NCBI GenBank assembly: GCA_000196815.1
Contig: FP929003.1
Span: forward strand, 1-64,000
Length of the DNA stretch: 64,000 bases
DNA from: Nitrospira defluvii
Lineage (GTDB): Bacteria; Nitrospirota; Nitrospiria; Nitrospirales; Nitrospiraceae
Direction: 5' to 3'
Of this stretch, positions 18,608 through 28,393 are shown piece after piece (the first letter of the stretch is position 1; every line of letters begins with the position of its first letter). The notes under the pieces were generated by a model. It did no database searches, had not been told where the DNA came from, and worked only from the letters and a program-made list of their open reading frames with translations. A program made the translations under genes and the position numbers.

Positions 18608-20152
18608 ATGGCCAGCAAATTTATCGCATTACCGAAAGGCGTCTCGGAGAAAACTTTTGAGGCAGCGATCGCCGAATTCCGCAGTATCCTGGGCCAGGAT
18701 TCCGTCCTTGTCACGGCGGAACAGCTTGCCCCTTACATCAAGACCATGATGCCGGTCCCGGACGCGGACCATACTCCTTCGGCCGCCCTCCAGGCTACGA
18801 CGGTCGAACAGATCCAAAAGATTGTCGCGGTCTGCAACAAATACAAAGTCCCGATCTGGATGATCTCGACCGGTCGGAACTTCGGGTATGGTTCTGCCGC
18901 GCCGGCCGAACGGGGTCAGGTGGTGCTCGATCTGAAACGGATGAACCGCATCCTGGAAGTCGATCCGGATCTCTGTTTCGCCCTCGTCGAACCGGGTGTC
19001 ACGTACAAACAGCTCTACGATTACATCCAGGAACACAAGTATCCGCTCTGGCTCTCCTGTCCCGCCCCTTCTGCCATTGCCGGGCCGACCGGCAATACGT
19101 TGGATCGCGGCGTCGGGTATACGCCCTATGGAGAACATTTTCTCTTTGCCTGCGGGATGGAAGTCGTCCTCGCGAACGGCGAGGTGTTGCGCACGGGGAT
19201 GGGCTCGCTGCCGAAGTCCAACACCTGGCAGGTCTTCAAGTGGGGATATGGACCGTACCTGGATGGGATCTTCACCCAATCCAATTACGGCATCGTCACC
19301 AAGTTCGGATTCTGGTTGATGCCCGCCCCTCCCGCGTTCAAGCCCTTTGTCATTCAGTACGAAAACGAAGACGACATCGTGGAAATCGTCGAGACCATCA
19401 GGCCGCTTCGCATCAGCGGCGTCATCCCCAATGCGATCGTGATCGCCCATGCGCTCTATGAGGCGCCGACAAAGGCCAAGCGGAGCGACTATGTGACCGG
19501 GCCCGGAGCGATCACTGACGACGCGGTGCGGCAGATCATGAAAGACCACAAGCTGGGTGTGTGGAACGTGTACGCCGCCTTGTATGGCACCCAGGAGCAG
19601 ATTGACGTGAATTGGAAGATCGTCACGGACGCCTTCAGCAAATCCGGCAAGGCGAAAGTCCTCACGGAACAGGAAGCGGGGGACGATCCGGCCTTCCAGT
19701 ATCGCGCCGCACTGATGCGCGGAGACATGACCCTCAAGGAATTCTCCCTCTACAACTGGCGGGGTGGCGGAGGCTCCATGTGGTTCGCGCCCGTCTCGCA
19801 GGCGCGCGGCAGCGAAACGCTCAAACAGATGGCCATGACTAAGCGCATTCTGGGGAAGTACGGGCTGGATTATTCCGGCGAGTTCATCGTCGGCATGCGG
19901 GACATGCACCATATCGTGGATGTGCTCTATGACAAAACGGATCCGGCCATGACGAAGGCGGCCTACCAGTGTTTCGATGAGTTGCTGACCGAGTTTTCAA
20001 ATGAAGGGTACGGCACCTACCGGGTCAATACGGCCTTCATGGATAAGGTCGCGCACACCTATGGTCCTGTGCAACGCCACGTCCATGAGACGCTCAAGAA
20101 GGCGCTCGATCCCAATGGAATTCTTGCGCCGGGCAAATCCGGTATTCGATAA
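18608..20152 (+). CDS. FAD-linked oxidase, p-cresol methylhydroxylase/vanillyl-alcohol oxidase type
   Basis: This 514-aa flavoprotein belongs to the VAO/PCMH family. The N-terminal FAD-binding part shows PIWMISTGRNFGYGSAAP and NTLDRGVGYTPYGEH; the C-terminal cap domain follows. Tyr382, in SLYNWRGGGG, lies at nearly the position of the tyrosine that links FAD in P. putida PchF (Tyr384 as I recall). The family hydroxylates p-cresol or related 4-alkylphenols through a quinone methide. No signal peptide is visible, so export would need a partner. It is followed by an aryl-alcohol-type dehydrogenase, the next step in oxidation of the product. Confidence 0.9.
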   Translation: MASKFIALPKGVSEKTFEAAIAEFRSILGQDSVLVTAEQLAPYIKTMMPVPDADHTPSAALQATTVEQIQKIVAVCNKYKVPIWMISTGRNFGYGSAAPAERGQVVLDLKRMNRILEVDPDLCFALVEPGVTYKQLYDYIQEHKYPLWLSCPAPSAIAGPTGNTLDRGVGYTPYGEHFLFACGMEVVLANGEVLRTGMGSLPKSNTWQVFKWGYGPYLDGIFTQSNYGIVTKFGFWLMPAPPAFKPFVIQYENEDDIVEIVETIRPLRISGVIPNAIVIAHALYEAPTKAKRSDYVTGPGAITDDAVRQIMKDHKLGVWNVYAALYGTQEQIDVNWKIVTDAFSKSGKAKVLTEQEAGDDPAFQYRAALMRGDMTLKEFSLYNWRGGGGSMWFAPVSQARGSETLKQMAMTKRILGKYGLDYSGEFIVGMRDMHHIVDVLYDKTDPAMTKAAYQCFDELLTEFSNEGYGTYRVNTAFMDKVAHTYGPVQRHVHETLKKALDPNGILAPGKSGIR

Positions 20153-20210
20153 CCCGGCGACTCGTTCTGTTCAGCCGATGCGATGACGATCGCACATGAA
20201 GGAGTAGCAG

Positions 20211-21341
20211 ATGACCGATAAACCCAGGACACAGACCCGAGAGATCACAGCGGCGGTGGTCCGCAAAAAGGGCGGGCCGTTCCAGGTCGAGACCCTCATC
20301 TTGGAAGAGCCACGTCCCGGCGAGGTCTTGATCCGCATTGTCGCGACCGGCATGTGCCACACCGACATGGTCGCGCGCGATCAACTGTACACAGTCCCCA
20401 TGCCCGTTGTGCTAGGCCACGAAGGTGCGGGTGTGGTTGAGCAAGTCGGCAGCAACGTCAAAAAAATTGCGCCGGGCGACCATGTGGTGCTGACCTACAT
20501 GTGGTGCGGCCATTGCAAACCTTGTCTGAATGGCGACCTGACCTATTGCGCGAATTTCTACCCGTTGAATTTCGGGGGCGCCCGCGAAGACGGCAGCACC
20601 GCGACGCATGACAAGCAGGGAGCGGTCCGCGATCATTTCTTCGGACAGTCCTCGTTCGGCACCTATGCACTCGCTCACGAGCGTAACGTCGTGAGGGTTC
20701 CCAGCAATGCGCCGCTGGAATTGCTCGGCCCTCTCGGGTGCGGCATCCAAACCGGCGCGGGAGCCGTGATGAATGGCCTAAAGGTTCGTCCCGGCAGCAG
20801 TTTCGCCGCGTTCGGGGGCGGAGCCGTCGGGTTAAGCGCCGTCATGGCCGCGCGTGTGGCCGGTGCGACCACGATCATTGCCGCCGATGTCGTCCCATCG
20901 CGGCTCGCGTTGGCCAAGGAACTTGGAGCGACCCACACCGTCAACAGCCGTGAGACCGATCCCGTCGAAGCGGTGCGCAAGATTACCGGCGGCGGCGCAG
21001 ATTTCTCGCTTGAATCGAGCGGACGTCCCGCCGTGCTGCGCCAGGCGATCGACGCCTTGGCGATCAAAGGCGTATGCGGCATCGTCGGGGCCCCGGCGCT
21101 GGGCACCGAAGCCAGCTTCGATGTGAATGGGGTCATGACGACAGGCAAACGGATTATCGGCATCATCGAAGGCGACAGCGTGCCGGATCTGTTTATCCCA
21201 AGCCTCGTCGAACTCTATCAACAGGGTCGCTTCCCGTTCGACAAACTGGTGAAATTTTATAGCCTCGACCAGATCAACCAGGCGGCGGAAGACAGCGAGA
21301 AGGGCGTCACGATCAAGCCGATCGTCCGTTTCGGCTCGTAA
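20211..21341 (+). CDS. Zn-dependent aryl-alcohol dehydrogenase type protein
   Basis: This 376-aa medium-chain dehydrogenase of the aryl/benzyl-alcohol branch has the catalytic Zn ligands Cys49 (GMCHTD), His70 (LGHEG) and the Cys of [10 protein letters not shown]. The structural-Zn cysteines lie in CGHCKPC (99, 102, 105) plus Cys113. The Rossmann motif is [15 protein letters not shown], followed by an acidic residue (ADVVPSR) that favours NAD. Beside a PchF-like enzyme its likely substrate is a 4-hydroxybenzyl alcohol, giving the aldehyde. No benzaldehyde dehydrogenase is visible next to it. The SD is AAGGAGTAGC. Confidence 0.9.
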   Translation: MTDKPRTQTREITAAVVRKKGGPFQVETLILEEPRPGEVLIRIVATGMCHTDMVARDQLYTVPMPVVLGHEGAGVVEQVGSNVKKIAPGDHVVLTYMWCGHCKPCLNGDLTYCANFYPLNFGGAREDGSTATHDKQGAVRDHFFGQSSFGTYALAHERNVVRVPSNAPLELLGPLGCGIQTGAGAVMNGLKVRPGSSFAAFGGGAVGLSAVMAARVAGATTIIAADVVPSRLALAKELGATHTVNSRETDPVEAVRKITGGGADFSLESSGRPAVLRQAIDALAIKGVCGIVGAPALGTEASFDVNGVMTTGKRIIGIIEGDSVPDLFIPSLVELYQQGRFPFDKLVKFYSLDQINQAAEDSEKGVTIKPIVRFGS

Positions 21342-21379
21342 CGGCACGACACCCTGTTCGAGACCGCAGGGGGACTATC

Positions 21380-21910
21380 ATGAATTGTCAGAGGTTTCGG
21401 TGCCTCGCATTCGCGACGGTGCTGGCCGCGTTCTCCATTGCCTCGCCTGTCGCTCATGCGGCGACCGGCTCGGAGCATCTTGCGCAAGGCCACACGCAGT
21501 TCTCCAGCGTCGTCACGAAAAAGGCCGGGGCGCTCGTCGTGACGACGCCGAATGGCGCGATACACCAGCTCAATGCAAACATGGCTCGACGTCACGGACA
21601 GGAGCCGTTCAAAGCGGGGGACGAAGTCATCGTCGTGTTGGACGAAAACAACTACATCGTCGACATGCATCTCAAAGGGAAAGAAGGCACGCATCGACAG
21701 GTGACAGGTAAACTCATCCACGTCGGTCGGATGAACAAGCAGATCAAGCTGCAAACGCCCGACGGAGAGCAAGTGTTTCCGCTGGCGGAAGAAGGACAGA
21801 AGACCAAGGGAATGGCAGAAGGCGAATTGGTCACCTTCGAACTGAATGAAGCCGGAACAGTCATCGACATGCACCGGGCCGACATCGGCGGTGGCGGCCG
21901 TAAAGACTAG
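21380..21910 (+). CDS. Two-unit periplasmic repeat protein (family A)
   Basis: This 176-aa protein has a signal peptide (about 1-27, cut after SPVAHA). The mature part is two copies of a unit of about 60 aa: a basic/His start, a strand pair ending TPNG/TPDGEQVF, and an end reading DENNYIVDMH or LNEAGTVIDMH. The same unit occurs four times in the 305-aa protein at 34219-35136. I do not recognise the family. Strand-rich units ending in conserved NE-x-G-x-VIDMH/L suggest a small beta-barrel or OB-like fold. It follows the alcohol dehydrogenase by 38 bases. Confidence 0.8.
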   Translation: MNCQRFRCLAFATVLAAFSIASPVAHAATGSEHLAQGHTQFSSVVTKKAGALVVTTPNGAIHQLNANMARRHGQEPFKAGDEVIVVLDENNYIVDMHLKGKEGTHRQVTGKLIHVGRMNKQIKLQTPDGEQVFPLAEEGQKTKGMAEGELVTFELNEAGTVIDMHRADIGGGGRKD

Positions 21911-21948
21911 ACGCCGGAGTCAGGAGGGATGCCTGATGGGAGGTACCC

Positions 21949-22590
21949 GTGAAGATCGCATTGATCGGTGCCAGTGGGTTTGTGGGCTCGGCCATTCTGA
22001 AAGAGGCCTTGGGGCGTGGGCACGAGGTGACGGCCATTGTTCGCGATCCCGAGAAGTTGCAGCCGCATGCCAACCTACGCCCTCAGAAAGGCGATGTCTA
22101 CACTGCTGACGACGTGGCTCGTTTGGTCGCGGGTCATGATGCCGTGATCAGTGCCTTCAATCCGGGCTGGGGCAATCCGGACATCTACAATCTTCAGGTA
22201 AAGGGCGCGCAAGCCATCATCGATGGTGTGAAGAGGGCCGGCGTGAAGCGATTGTTATTCGTAGGAGGCGCCGGCAGCCTGGAAGTGAAGCCGGGTATCC
22301 AGGCCTTGGATCTGCCGGATTTTCCCGCCGAGTATAAACAGGGCGCGCTCGCAACCCGAGAGGCCCTGAACATGCTGCGCAGGGAATCGGACCTTGAGTG
22401 GTCGTTTCTCTCTCCCTCCGCCGATCTGTCGCCAGGGCCACGTACCGGGAAGTTCCGGCTCGGGAAGGATCAGATGCTTGTGGATACGAACGGAACGAGC
22501 CGCATCTCGACCGAGGATTATGCGATGGCGATGATCGATGAGGTCGAGCACCCCACCCATGTTCGGCAGCGCTTCACGGTGGGGTATTGA
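21949..22590 (+). CDS. NAD(P)H-binding (atypical SDR, YwnB-like) protein
   Basis: This 213-aa cytoplasmic protein has an extended-SDR fold. It starts at a GTG, KIALIGASGFVGSAILKEAL, with the GxxGxxG dinucleotide motif. RDPEKLQ and GHDAVISAFNPGW are typical of the YwnB/COG2910 group, as is WSFLSPSADLSPGPRTG. The group lacks a standard YxxxK and may bind NADP(H) as a sensor or reduce an unknown substrate. GGGAGGTACCC precedes the GTG. It is followed by a membrane NADH-dehydrogenase-like protein, 28 bases downstream. Confidence 0.85.
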   Translation: MKIALIGASGFVGSAILKEALGRGHEVTAIVRDPEKLQPHANLRPQKGDVYTADDVARLVAGHDAVISAFNPGWGNPDIYNLQVKGAQAIIDGVKRAGVKRLLFVGGAGSLEVKPGIQALDLPDFPAEYKQGALATREALNMLRRESDLEWSFLSPSADLSPGPRTGKFRLGKDQMLVDTNGTSRISTEDYAMAMIDEVEHPTHVRQRFTVGY

Positions 22591-22618
22591 GGCGAAAACG
22601 GATCCCGGGGTCCGGTTC

Positions 22619-23938
22619 ATGGATCGAACTGGGGACATGCCTATACGTGGTGTGCAGATTCCGAGGGTCGTCATCGTCGGCGGGGGGTTCGGAGGGCTCT
22701 ATGCGGCCAAAGGCCTGTCGAATGAGGCGGTGGCCGTCACCCTGATCGACCGCAAGAACCATCACACCTTTCAACCCCTGCTCTATCAGGTGGCGCTGGG
22801 CGTGCTGTCTCCCGGCGAAATCGCCTCCTCGCTTCGCCGCATCCTGCAGCCCGCGCGCAATCTGCACACCATCTTGGGCGAGGTGGTTGGGATCGACGTC
22901 GCCGCCCGCAACGTGCAACTCAACGACGGCGCGCTGGTGGCCTATGACTATCTGATTCTCGCCGCCGGAGCCCGCCATGCCTACTTCGGCCATGACGAAT
23001 GGGAGGCCGATGCACCGGGCCTGAAGACGATCGAAGACGCGGTCGAAATCCGAAGCCGTTTGCTCCTGGCGTTCGAGCGGGCGGAACAGAAGGCGCAGCT
23101 CACGGGACGGGACGAGCCGTTGAGTTTTGCCGTCATCGGCGGGGGGCCGACCGGTGTGGAATTGGCCGGGGCCATCGCCGACCTCGCGCGGTTGGCGCTG
23201 GCCAAGGATTTCAAGGCCATCGACACGATGCAGGCACGTGTCCGCCTATACGAGGGCGCCTCACGCATTCTCGGGACCTATTCGGAAGACTCATCGCGCA
23301 AGGCTGCCGAACAACTGGAGCAGCTGGGCGTCGAAGTCTGCACCGACAGCCTCGTGCGAGCCGTGCAACCGGGTCGGATCCGGGTAGGAGACGAGTGGAT
23401 TGCCACGGACGTGACGATTTGGGCGACCGGGGTTGCGCCCTCCCCGCTCGCGAAGACACTGGGAGTAGCCACGGATCGTTCGGGGCGGGTGCCCATCGAG
23501 CAGGACCTCAGCGTGCCGGGCCATCGCGAAGTTTTCGTCATCGGTGACATGGCGGCCCTCGTCGATGCGAACGGTAGGCCGGTGCCGGGCTTGGCTGCTG
23601 CGGCTTTGCAGCAGGGGCAACAGGCGGCGCGCAACATCCTGAACGATTTACAGAGACGGCCACGCGAACCATTTCGGTACGTGGACCGGGGCAGCATGGC
23701 GACGATCGGCCACCACCGTGCGGTGGCGGAGTGTGGTCGATGGCACCTCTCCGGCATACCGGCCTGGTTGCTCTGGTCGGTGGTGCACGTGTTCTTGTTG
23801 ATTGGTTTCCGCAATCGCATCGCCGTGATGCTGCAGTGGATCTGGGCTTATGCCACGCGCAACGGCAGCAGTCCCCTCATCACTGACTTTCAGCGGACGG
23901 AGGCCAAGCGCGCCTTCCCCTCTACGCACAGCTCTTGA
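22619..23938 (+). CDS. Type II NADH dehydrogenase-like FAD oxidoreductase
   Basis: This 439-aa protein resembles NDH-2 / NAD(P)/FAD-dependent oxidoreductases. It has two Rossmann motifs, VVIVGGGFGGLYAAKGL and AVIGGGPTGVELAGAIADL, the DRKNHHTFQPLLYQVA signature of the NDH-2 group, and VIGDMAA near the C-terminal FAD site. The C-terminus has hydrophobic segments (AWLLWSVVHVFLLIGFRNRIAVMLQWIW) expected for membrane association. NDH-2 transfers electrons from NADH to quinone without pumping protons. Starts at 22538 or 22637 are alternatives; 22619 avoids a large overlap with the previous gene. Its last 17 bases overlap the broken hepT. Confidence 0.88.
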   Translation: MDRTGDMPIRGVQIPRVVIVGGGFGGLYAAKGLSNEAVAVTLIDRKNHHTFQPLLYQVALGVLSPGEIASSLRRILQPARNLHTILGEVVGIDVAARNVQLNDGALVAYDYLILAAGARHAYFGHDEWEADAPGLKTIEDAVEIRSRLLLAFERAEQKAQLTGRDEPLSFAVIGGGPTGVELAGAIADLARLALAKDFKAIDTMQARVRLYEGASRILGTYSEDSSRKAAEQLEQLGVEVCTDSLVRAVQPGRIRVGDEWIATDVTIWATGVAPSPLAKTLGVATDRSGRVPIEQDLSVPGHREVFVIGDMAALVDANGRPVPGLAAAALQQGQQAARNILNDLQRRPREPFRYVDRGSMATIGHHRAVAECGRWHLSGIPAWLLWSVVHVFLLIGFRNRIAVMLQWIWAYATRNGSSPLITDFQRTEAKRAFPSTHSS

Positions 23939-24169
23939 CGATGGTGGATGAGAAGCGGCGAAAGTCGTCGAGGTGAGTGGTGATGATCGTATTGAGAATC
24001 TCCAGATTCAGGCTGGTGTAGTCATGCACGGCGACGTTGCGGAAGCCGACGCATCCTGCTTGGTTTGATTGTCAAACAGGTTGTTTCGATCCCCACCATA
24101 TTCTTCGGTGATGCGGAGCAGGCATCGTTGGATGTTCCCCGCCTTGCTCACGATCACATCGCCAGCCAT
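23922..24169 (-). pseudogene. Broken HepT-like toxin gene (internal deletion)
   Basis: The N-terminus reads [20 protein letters not shown], then [19 protein letters not shown], which matches HepT proteins. The next recognisable piece, in another frame, is GFRNVAVHDYTSLNLEIL...CA and a stop at 23922-23924. It holds the toxin's RX4HXY motif (R-NVAV-H-D-Y) intact. The middle of the usual roughly 139-codon gene, including QDA to the RX4HXY-preceding helix, is missing, roughly 170 bases. The frame also shifts, and reading straight through from 24169 stops early. HepT/MntA is a toxin with an adenylyltransferase antitoxin. The toxin here should be inactive. Confidence 0.75.
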
Positions 24170-24557
24170 ACACGAGTCCGCGAGTCTTGATGTCGTTGAG
24201 TAACTCCCGGCGTTCTTCGTTCAGCCGTGCGTAATCGGAGTAGGCGTACATTTCGAACTCGGCCCTAGCGGAGTGCTCTCTGCTGTCGAGGATGCGGCCG
24301 GTGGCAATGACTTGCGCACGCATGACCGTGGAGGCTCGCTTAAGATCGAGCAGGTCCACATGTCGACCAAGTCGTGCGGCGAGTTCTTGAGCGAATTCGA
24401 AAAGCCGCTCACCGGGAAGCGTCTGCTTGGCAAGGATGGCGAGGTCAATGTCGCTGCCCCGGGTCGCATCGCCTCGGACCTCTGAGCCGAACTGGTAGAT
24501 GGCCACGAGGTTGGGAATGTGCTCCCGCAGAAACTGCACGATCGTCTCACTGTTCAT
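24072..24557 (-). CDS. MntA-like nucleotidyltransferase antitoxin (extended C-terminus)
   Basis: This 161-aa protein has a minimal nucleotidyltransferase domain of the MntA type. [20 protein letters not shown] contains the GS-x(n)-D-x-D active-site pattern (SDIDLAIL). [25 protein letters not shown] and a [15 protein letters not shown] end follow the family pattern. Usual members have about 139 aa, ending near VYG; this one runs on into [13 protein letters not shown] with no similarity, overlapping the broken hepT by 98 bases. A changed stop codon (TGA to TGG at VYG-W) would explain it. MntA adenylylates HepT to neutralise it. The gene is divergent from the sigma-54 activator gene. Confidence 0.8.
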   Translation of the reverse strand: MNSETIVQFLREHIPNLVAIYQFGSEVRGDATRGSDIDLAILAKQTLPGERLFEFAQELAARLGRHVDLLDLKRASTVMRAQVIATGRILDSREHSARAEFEMYAYSDYARLNEERRELLNDIKTRGLVYGWRCDREQGGEHPTMPAPHHRRIWWGSKQPV

Positions 24558-24669
24558 GGAAGGAACTCCACTCCGGAGAGGCAGTATTCGTGACAGGGTA
24601 GGAAATGTCGAAGCGGGGCAAACGGGCAACGTTGCGCACGATCGGAGCTCAGGGCATACTAGGCCACGC

Positions 24670-26751
24670 ATGAGCCACGAACCATCAGCAGAGACGGTGT
24701 CTTCTAGCCTCGACCGGTATCGTGCGTTGTTGCGCGTGGCGGAGGCGATTGCCAACCACTCCGACTTGTCTGCACTGGTGCAGGATTTCGCGCGCTTGTT
24801 GCCGTCGGTCGTGCCCGTCAACTTCGTCGGACTCTCACTGCACGATCCTCGGCGCGGCGTCATGCGCCTCCATGCGCTGCGTGCGAATGTCCCCGCTGAC
24901 ATCATCGGCGGCCATGAAGGCGATCCGGCTGACACGCCGGCCGGCCTGGTGTGGGAAACTCAGCAGACGCTGTTGCTGAGCGATCTGTCCACGGAACGGC
25001 GCTGGCCTGACATGATCAGGTTGATGCGGGAAGATGGTGTGCAATCCTGTTGCCTAGTGCCGCTGACCTCTGCGGCCCGACGATTAGGGTCCTTGGAGTT
25101 TTCGAGCCTGGAACAGCACGCATACGGCATCGCCGATGTGGAATTGATGCAACAGATCGGGCGCCAAGTGGCGGTGGCGGTAGAGAATGTCCTCAATCGT
25201 GAGGCTGCGGAGGCCTCCCGGCGCGACGTCGAACGGCAGCGCGATCGCTTCAGTTTGTTGCTGCGGATGACAAATACGATTGCGTCGACGCTGGATCTTC
25301 GCGAGGTGTTCAAGGCCGTGAGCCTCTGTCTTCGCGAGATGGTGCCGCAGGAATACGCCAGCCTGATTCTGTGCGACGGCAAGAATGGCCGCGTCCGCCT
25401 CCATGCCTTGGACTTTCCTGAAAACCACGGCGCGTTGACGGAGGGGGCGATGTCTGATGTTGCCGGTTCTCTGGCCGGCCTGGCGCTGGAGCGGAGGCGC
25501 CCCGCGATAGCGAACACTCTGTCGGACCTGAAAGCGTTTGCTCACGCCGTGCCGCAGCTCCTGGTTATGAAGGGCTTCCAGTCCATGTGTTCCTTGCCCC
25601 TGTTGTCGCGCGATCGCGTGATCGGCTGCCTGAATCTGGCAAGTCATCAAGAGCAGGCGTTCAGCGAGCAGGATGTGGAATTCTTGAGCCAGGTGGCCGG
25701 GCAGATCGCACTGGCCGTCGACAATGCCTTGGCGTATCAGGAGATCCACACGCTCAAAGATCGATTGACCGAGGAAAAGTTGTACTTGGAGGAAGAAATC
25801 CGTGTGGAACATGGCTTCGACGATATCATCGGCGAGAGCCGTGCGTTGAAGCAGGTGTTGGGGCAGGTGGAGATCGTGGCGCCGACCGATGCGACGGTGC
25901 TGATCCTGGGTGAAACCGGAACGGGAAAGGAACTCATTGCCAGGGCGATCCATCGCCTAAGCGGTCGCCACGCACGCACGTTCGTCAAACTCAACTGCGC
26001 CGCGATCCCCACCGGCCTGCTGGAGAGTGAATTGTTCGGTCATGAACGGGGCGCCTTCACCGGGGCCATCGCGCAGAAGGTCGGCCGGTTCGAGTTGGCC
26101 CATGGCGGGACGATCTTTTTGGACGAGGTGGGGGAGATTCCGCTGGAGTTACAATCTAAGCTGCTTCGTGTGTTGCAGGAACAAGAATTCGAACGGCTCG
26201 GGAGCACCCGCACGATCCGCGTGGACATCCGGCTGGTGGCCGCCACGAACCGGGACCTGGCGAAGCTGGCCGAGGAGGGCCGGTTTCGAAACGATCTGTA
26301 CTACCGGTTGAACGTGTTTCCCCTTACGTTGCCGCCGCTTCGCGAGCGTCGCGAAGACATCCCCATGCTCGTGCGGTATTTCGCGCAGCACTATGCCGCG
26401 CGCATGAAGAAGAGCATCGAATCGATCCCTGCCCCGACCCTCGAAACCCTTTCCCGCTATCACTGGCCCGGCAACATTCGAGAACTGGAGAATCTGGTCG
26501 AGCGGGCCGTCATTCTGACCCAGGGGACGCAACTGCATGTGCCGCTGCAGGAACTGAGGCTGGTGGAACCGGAGCGCGCGGCTGCGTCCCCAACCTTGCA
26601 GGATGCGGAACGCCAGCAGATTCTTCGTGTCCTGCGAGAGACGAAGTGGACGATCGGCGGACCGCATGGCGCGGCGGCTCGCTTAGGTTTGAAGCGCACC
26701 ACCCTCACGTCCAAACTCAAAAAGCTCGGCCTCTCGCGCCCGAGAGAATAA
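24670..26751 (+). CDS. Sigma-54-dependent GAF-AAA+-Fis transcriptional activator
   Basis: This 693-aa activator has two GAF sensory domains (about 1-180 and 180-370), a coiled linker ([18 protein letters not shown]), an AAA+ domain and a C-terminal Fis HTH. Walker [16 protein letters not shown], the GAFTGA loop (HERGAFTGA) that touches sigma-54, and [11 protein letters not shown] are all intact. [10 protein letters not shown]-type ([20 protein letters not shown]) marks the end of the AAA+ domain. GAF activators of FhlA or aromatic-responsive type bind small molecules. It lies between the cresol cluster and the exporter operon, and sigma-54-like promoters lie at 17258 and 33160. The start at 24670 was chosen because earlier residues do not look like a domain. 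Confidence 0.92.
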   Translation: MSHEPSAETVSSSLDRYRALLRVAEAIANHSDLSALVQDFARLLPSVVPVNFVGLSLHDPRRGVMRLHALRANVPADIIGGHEGDPADTPAGLVWETQQTLLLSDLSTERRWPDMIRLMREDGVQSCCLVPLTSAARRLGSLEFSSLEQHAYGIADVELMQQIGRQVAVAVENVLNREAAEASRRDVERQRDRFSLLLRMTNTIASTLDLREVFKAVSLCLREMVPQEYASLILCDGKNGRVRLHALDFPENHGALTEGAMSDVAGSLAGLALERRRPAIANTLSDLKAFAHAVPQLLVMKGFQSMCSLPLLSRDRVIGCLNLASHQEQAFSEQDVEFLSQVAGQIALAVDNALAYQEIHTLKDRLTEEKLYLEEEIRVEHGFDDIIGESRALKQVLGQVEIVAPTDATVLILGETGTGKELIARAIHRLSGRHARTFVKLNCAAIPTGLLESELFGHERGAFTGAIAQKVGRFELAHGGTIFLDEVGEIPLELQSKLLRVLQEQEFERLGSTRTIRVDIRLVAATNRDLAKLAEEGRFRNDLYYRLNVFPLTLPPLRERREDIPMLVRYFAQHYAARMKKSIESIPAPTLETLSRYHWPGNIRELENLVERAVILTQGTQLHVPLQELRLVEPERAAASPTLQDAERQQILRVLRETKWTIGGPHGAAARLGLKRTTLTSKLKKLGLSRPRE

Positions 26752-26845
26752 TCGTCTGGTGCCCCTACCGCGTGGTCTCGATTCCTGATTCAATGTGAAG
26801 GGAGAGTGTCCTGCGAATCTCACAGTATTCACCAAGGAGGGCAGC

Positions 26846-27286
26846 ATGAAGATGCAGAGCACGGTCAGGGTGGCGATTGGAACGCTGGTCATTGCCGGGG
26901 CGCTGGTCGGTGCCGGGTGTCACCGACACCATACGCCGACGGAGCGAGCCGACTGGATGACGGGGAAGATCGCCAAACATCTGGACTTGGATGATCAGCA
27001 GAAGGCCAAGCTGGCCGCCGTGAAGGACGAAGCGATGGCCGTCCGCGCGGAGTCGGAGAAGGAGCGCAAGGCGACCATGGAAGAGGTCATCGCTCAGGTC
27101 CAGAGCGACCGGTTGGATCAGGCCAAGCTGGCTCGTCTGTTTGAGCAGCACCAAGCGGGACAGACCCGCCTGATGCAACGCCTGTTGCCCAAGCTGGCGG
27201 AATGGCATGGGACCCTGCGGCCCGAACAGAAGGCGGAGGCCGTGGAGCACCTCCGCAAGTGGATGGAGCGTTACGGAGACCACTGA
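26846..27286 (+). CDS. Spy/CpxP-like periplasmic protein (paralogue A)
   Basis: This 146-aa secreted protein has a hydrophobic N-terminus ending GALVGAGCHRHHTPTERADW. A Cys follows the signal, although the residues before it do not match a standard lipobox well. The mature part is helical and rich in Lys/Glu/Gln, with a LDLDDQQKAKLAAVKDE helix and a LRPEQKAEAVEHLRKW end that resembles the LTxxQ-type Spy/CpxP motif. The family binds unfolded periplasmic proteins or metals. It is the head of an operon with a YbhGFSR-like exporter, only 3 bases before the next start. The closest relative in the window is at 35590-36027. Confidence 0.85.
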   Translation: MKMQSTVRVAIGTLVIAGALVGAGCHRHHTPTERADWMTGKIAKHLDLDDQQKAKLAAVKDEAMAVRAESEKERKATMEEVIAQVQSDRLDQAKLARLFEQHQAGQTRLMQRLLPKLAEWHGTLRPEQKAEAVEHLRKWMERYGDH

Positions 27287-27289
27287 GTC

Positions 27290-28393
27290 GTGACCCTTCG
27301 GACCTCGACAATTGCCGCGGCCGTCCTTGCATCGGTGCTGATCGTCGGATACGTGATCCTCGATCGGCTGGTATGGCAGGACGGCTTCCCGGAGGGACTG
27401 ATCCAGGCCAATGGACGGATCGAAGGCGATCATGTCACCGTGGCCAGCAAGTTTTCCGGGCGCCTCGTAGACCTCGCGGCGCGCGAAGGAACCGAGGTTC
27501 ACAAAGGCCAGGTGCTGATCCGGTTAGACGACGCCCAAACGAGCGCGAAGGTCGATCAAGCCGCGCGGCTGGTGGACAGTTTGATGGCGCAGGTGGAAGC
27601 GGCCCATACCGCGCTCGCGGTCCTGAACCTCGAAGTGCCTCTGAACATCGAGGCGGTGGGGGCCAAAGTCGCAAGCATGCGCGCCGTCATCCGGAAGGCA
27701 CAGGCGGTCGAATACGAAGCCCGCCGGGACACCGACCGCATCCGGGCCCTGCTTCCCGAGCAGGCGGTGTCGCAGCAGCAAGTCGATCAGGCTGAGGCCC
27801 GCTGGAAAGTGGCTGTCACGGAGATTGCCGTGGCGAACGCCGCCCTTGACCAGGCGAGCAAGGAGCTCGCGCAGGCCGAATTGGGGTGGCAACGAATACG
27901 ATCGAAAGAAGCGGAGGTCGCGGCCCTCGAACGGCAACGCGACCAAGCAGATGCGACACTCGCGGAAGCCCGCAGCGTACTCGACGACCTGACGATCGTG
28001 GCTCCGACGAACGGCACGGTGACCACTCGCATGGTGGACGTCGGAGAGGTCGTGGCGCCCGGCGCGCCCCTGCTCGAATTGGTCGATCTCGACCGCCTCT
28101 ATCTGCAGGTCTATGTTCCGGAACTCCAAATCGGGAAAGTCCGCCTCGATTTGCCTGCCCGCATCCATACGGACGCGTTTCCCGACCGGTCGTTCGAGGC
28201 GACGGTCCGGTACATCGCCTCGAAAGCGGAATTCACGCCGAAAGAAGTTCAGACCCCGGACGAACGGGTCAAGCTGATCTATGCCGTTCGGCTCTATCTC
28301 ACCGAGAATCCTGACCATCGGCTGACGCCGGGTCTGCCGGCTGACGCGATGATCCGCTGGAAGGACGACGTGGCCTGGTCGAAACCCCGATGA
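27290..28393 (+). CDS. HlyD/YbhG-like membrane fusion protein
   Basis: This 367-aa periplasmic adaptor starts with GTG, then TLRTSTIAAAVLASVLIVGY, an inner-membrane anchor. The lipoyl/barrel-sandwich half follows (GRIEGDHVTVASKFSGRLVDL, then VHKGQVLIRLDD). A long coiled-coil hairpin (about 80-230, rich in Ala/Glu/Gln) precedes the second half-lipoyl motif, LDDLTIVAPTNGTVTTRMVDVGEVVAPG. The adaptor links the inner-membrane ABC part to an outer-membrane channel, which is not encoded here. It starts 3 bases after the Spy-like gene, and its stop overlaps the ABC gene by 4 bases. Confidence 0.92.
   Translation: MTLRTSTIAAAVLASVLIVGYVILDRLVWQDGFPEGLIQANGRIEGDHVTVASKFSGRLVDLAAREGTEVHKGQVLIRLDDAQTSAKVDQAARLVDSLMAQVEAAHTALAVLNLEVPLNIEAVGAKVASMRAVIRKAQAVEYEARRDTDRIRALLPEQAVSQQQVDQAEARWKVAVTEIAVANAALDQASKELAQAELGWQRIRSKEAEVAALERQRDQADATLAEARSVLDDLTIVAPTNGTVTTRMVDVGEVVAPGAPLLELVDLDRLYLQVYVPELQIGKVRLDLPARIHTDAFPDRSFEATVRYIASKAEFTPKEVQTPDERVKLIYAVRLYLTENPDHRLTPGLPADAMIRWKDDVAWSKPR

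Noticed and set aside
24057-24066. GCAGGATGCG sequence in the broken hepT, like the repeat end
   Set aside because: The bases encode the conserved KQDA residues of HepT, so the match to the repeat is probably chance.
24499-24669. N-terminal extension of the sigma-54 activator
   Set aside because: The extra 57 residues overlap the divergent mntA start and do not resemble a domain.
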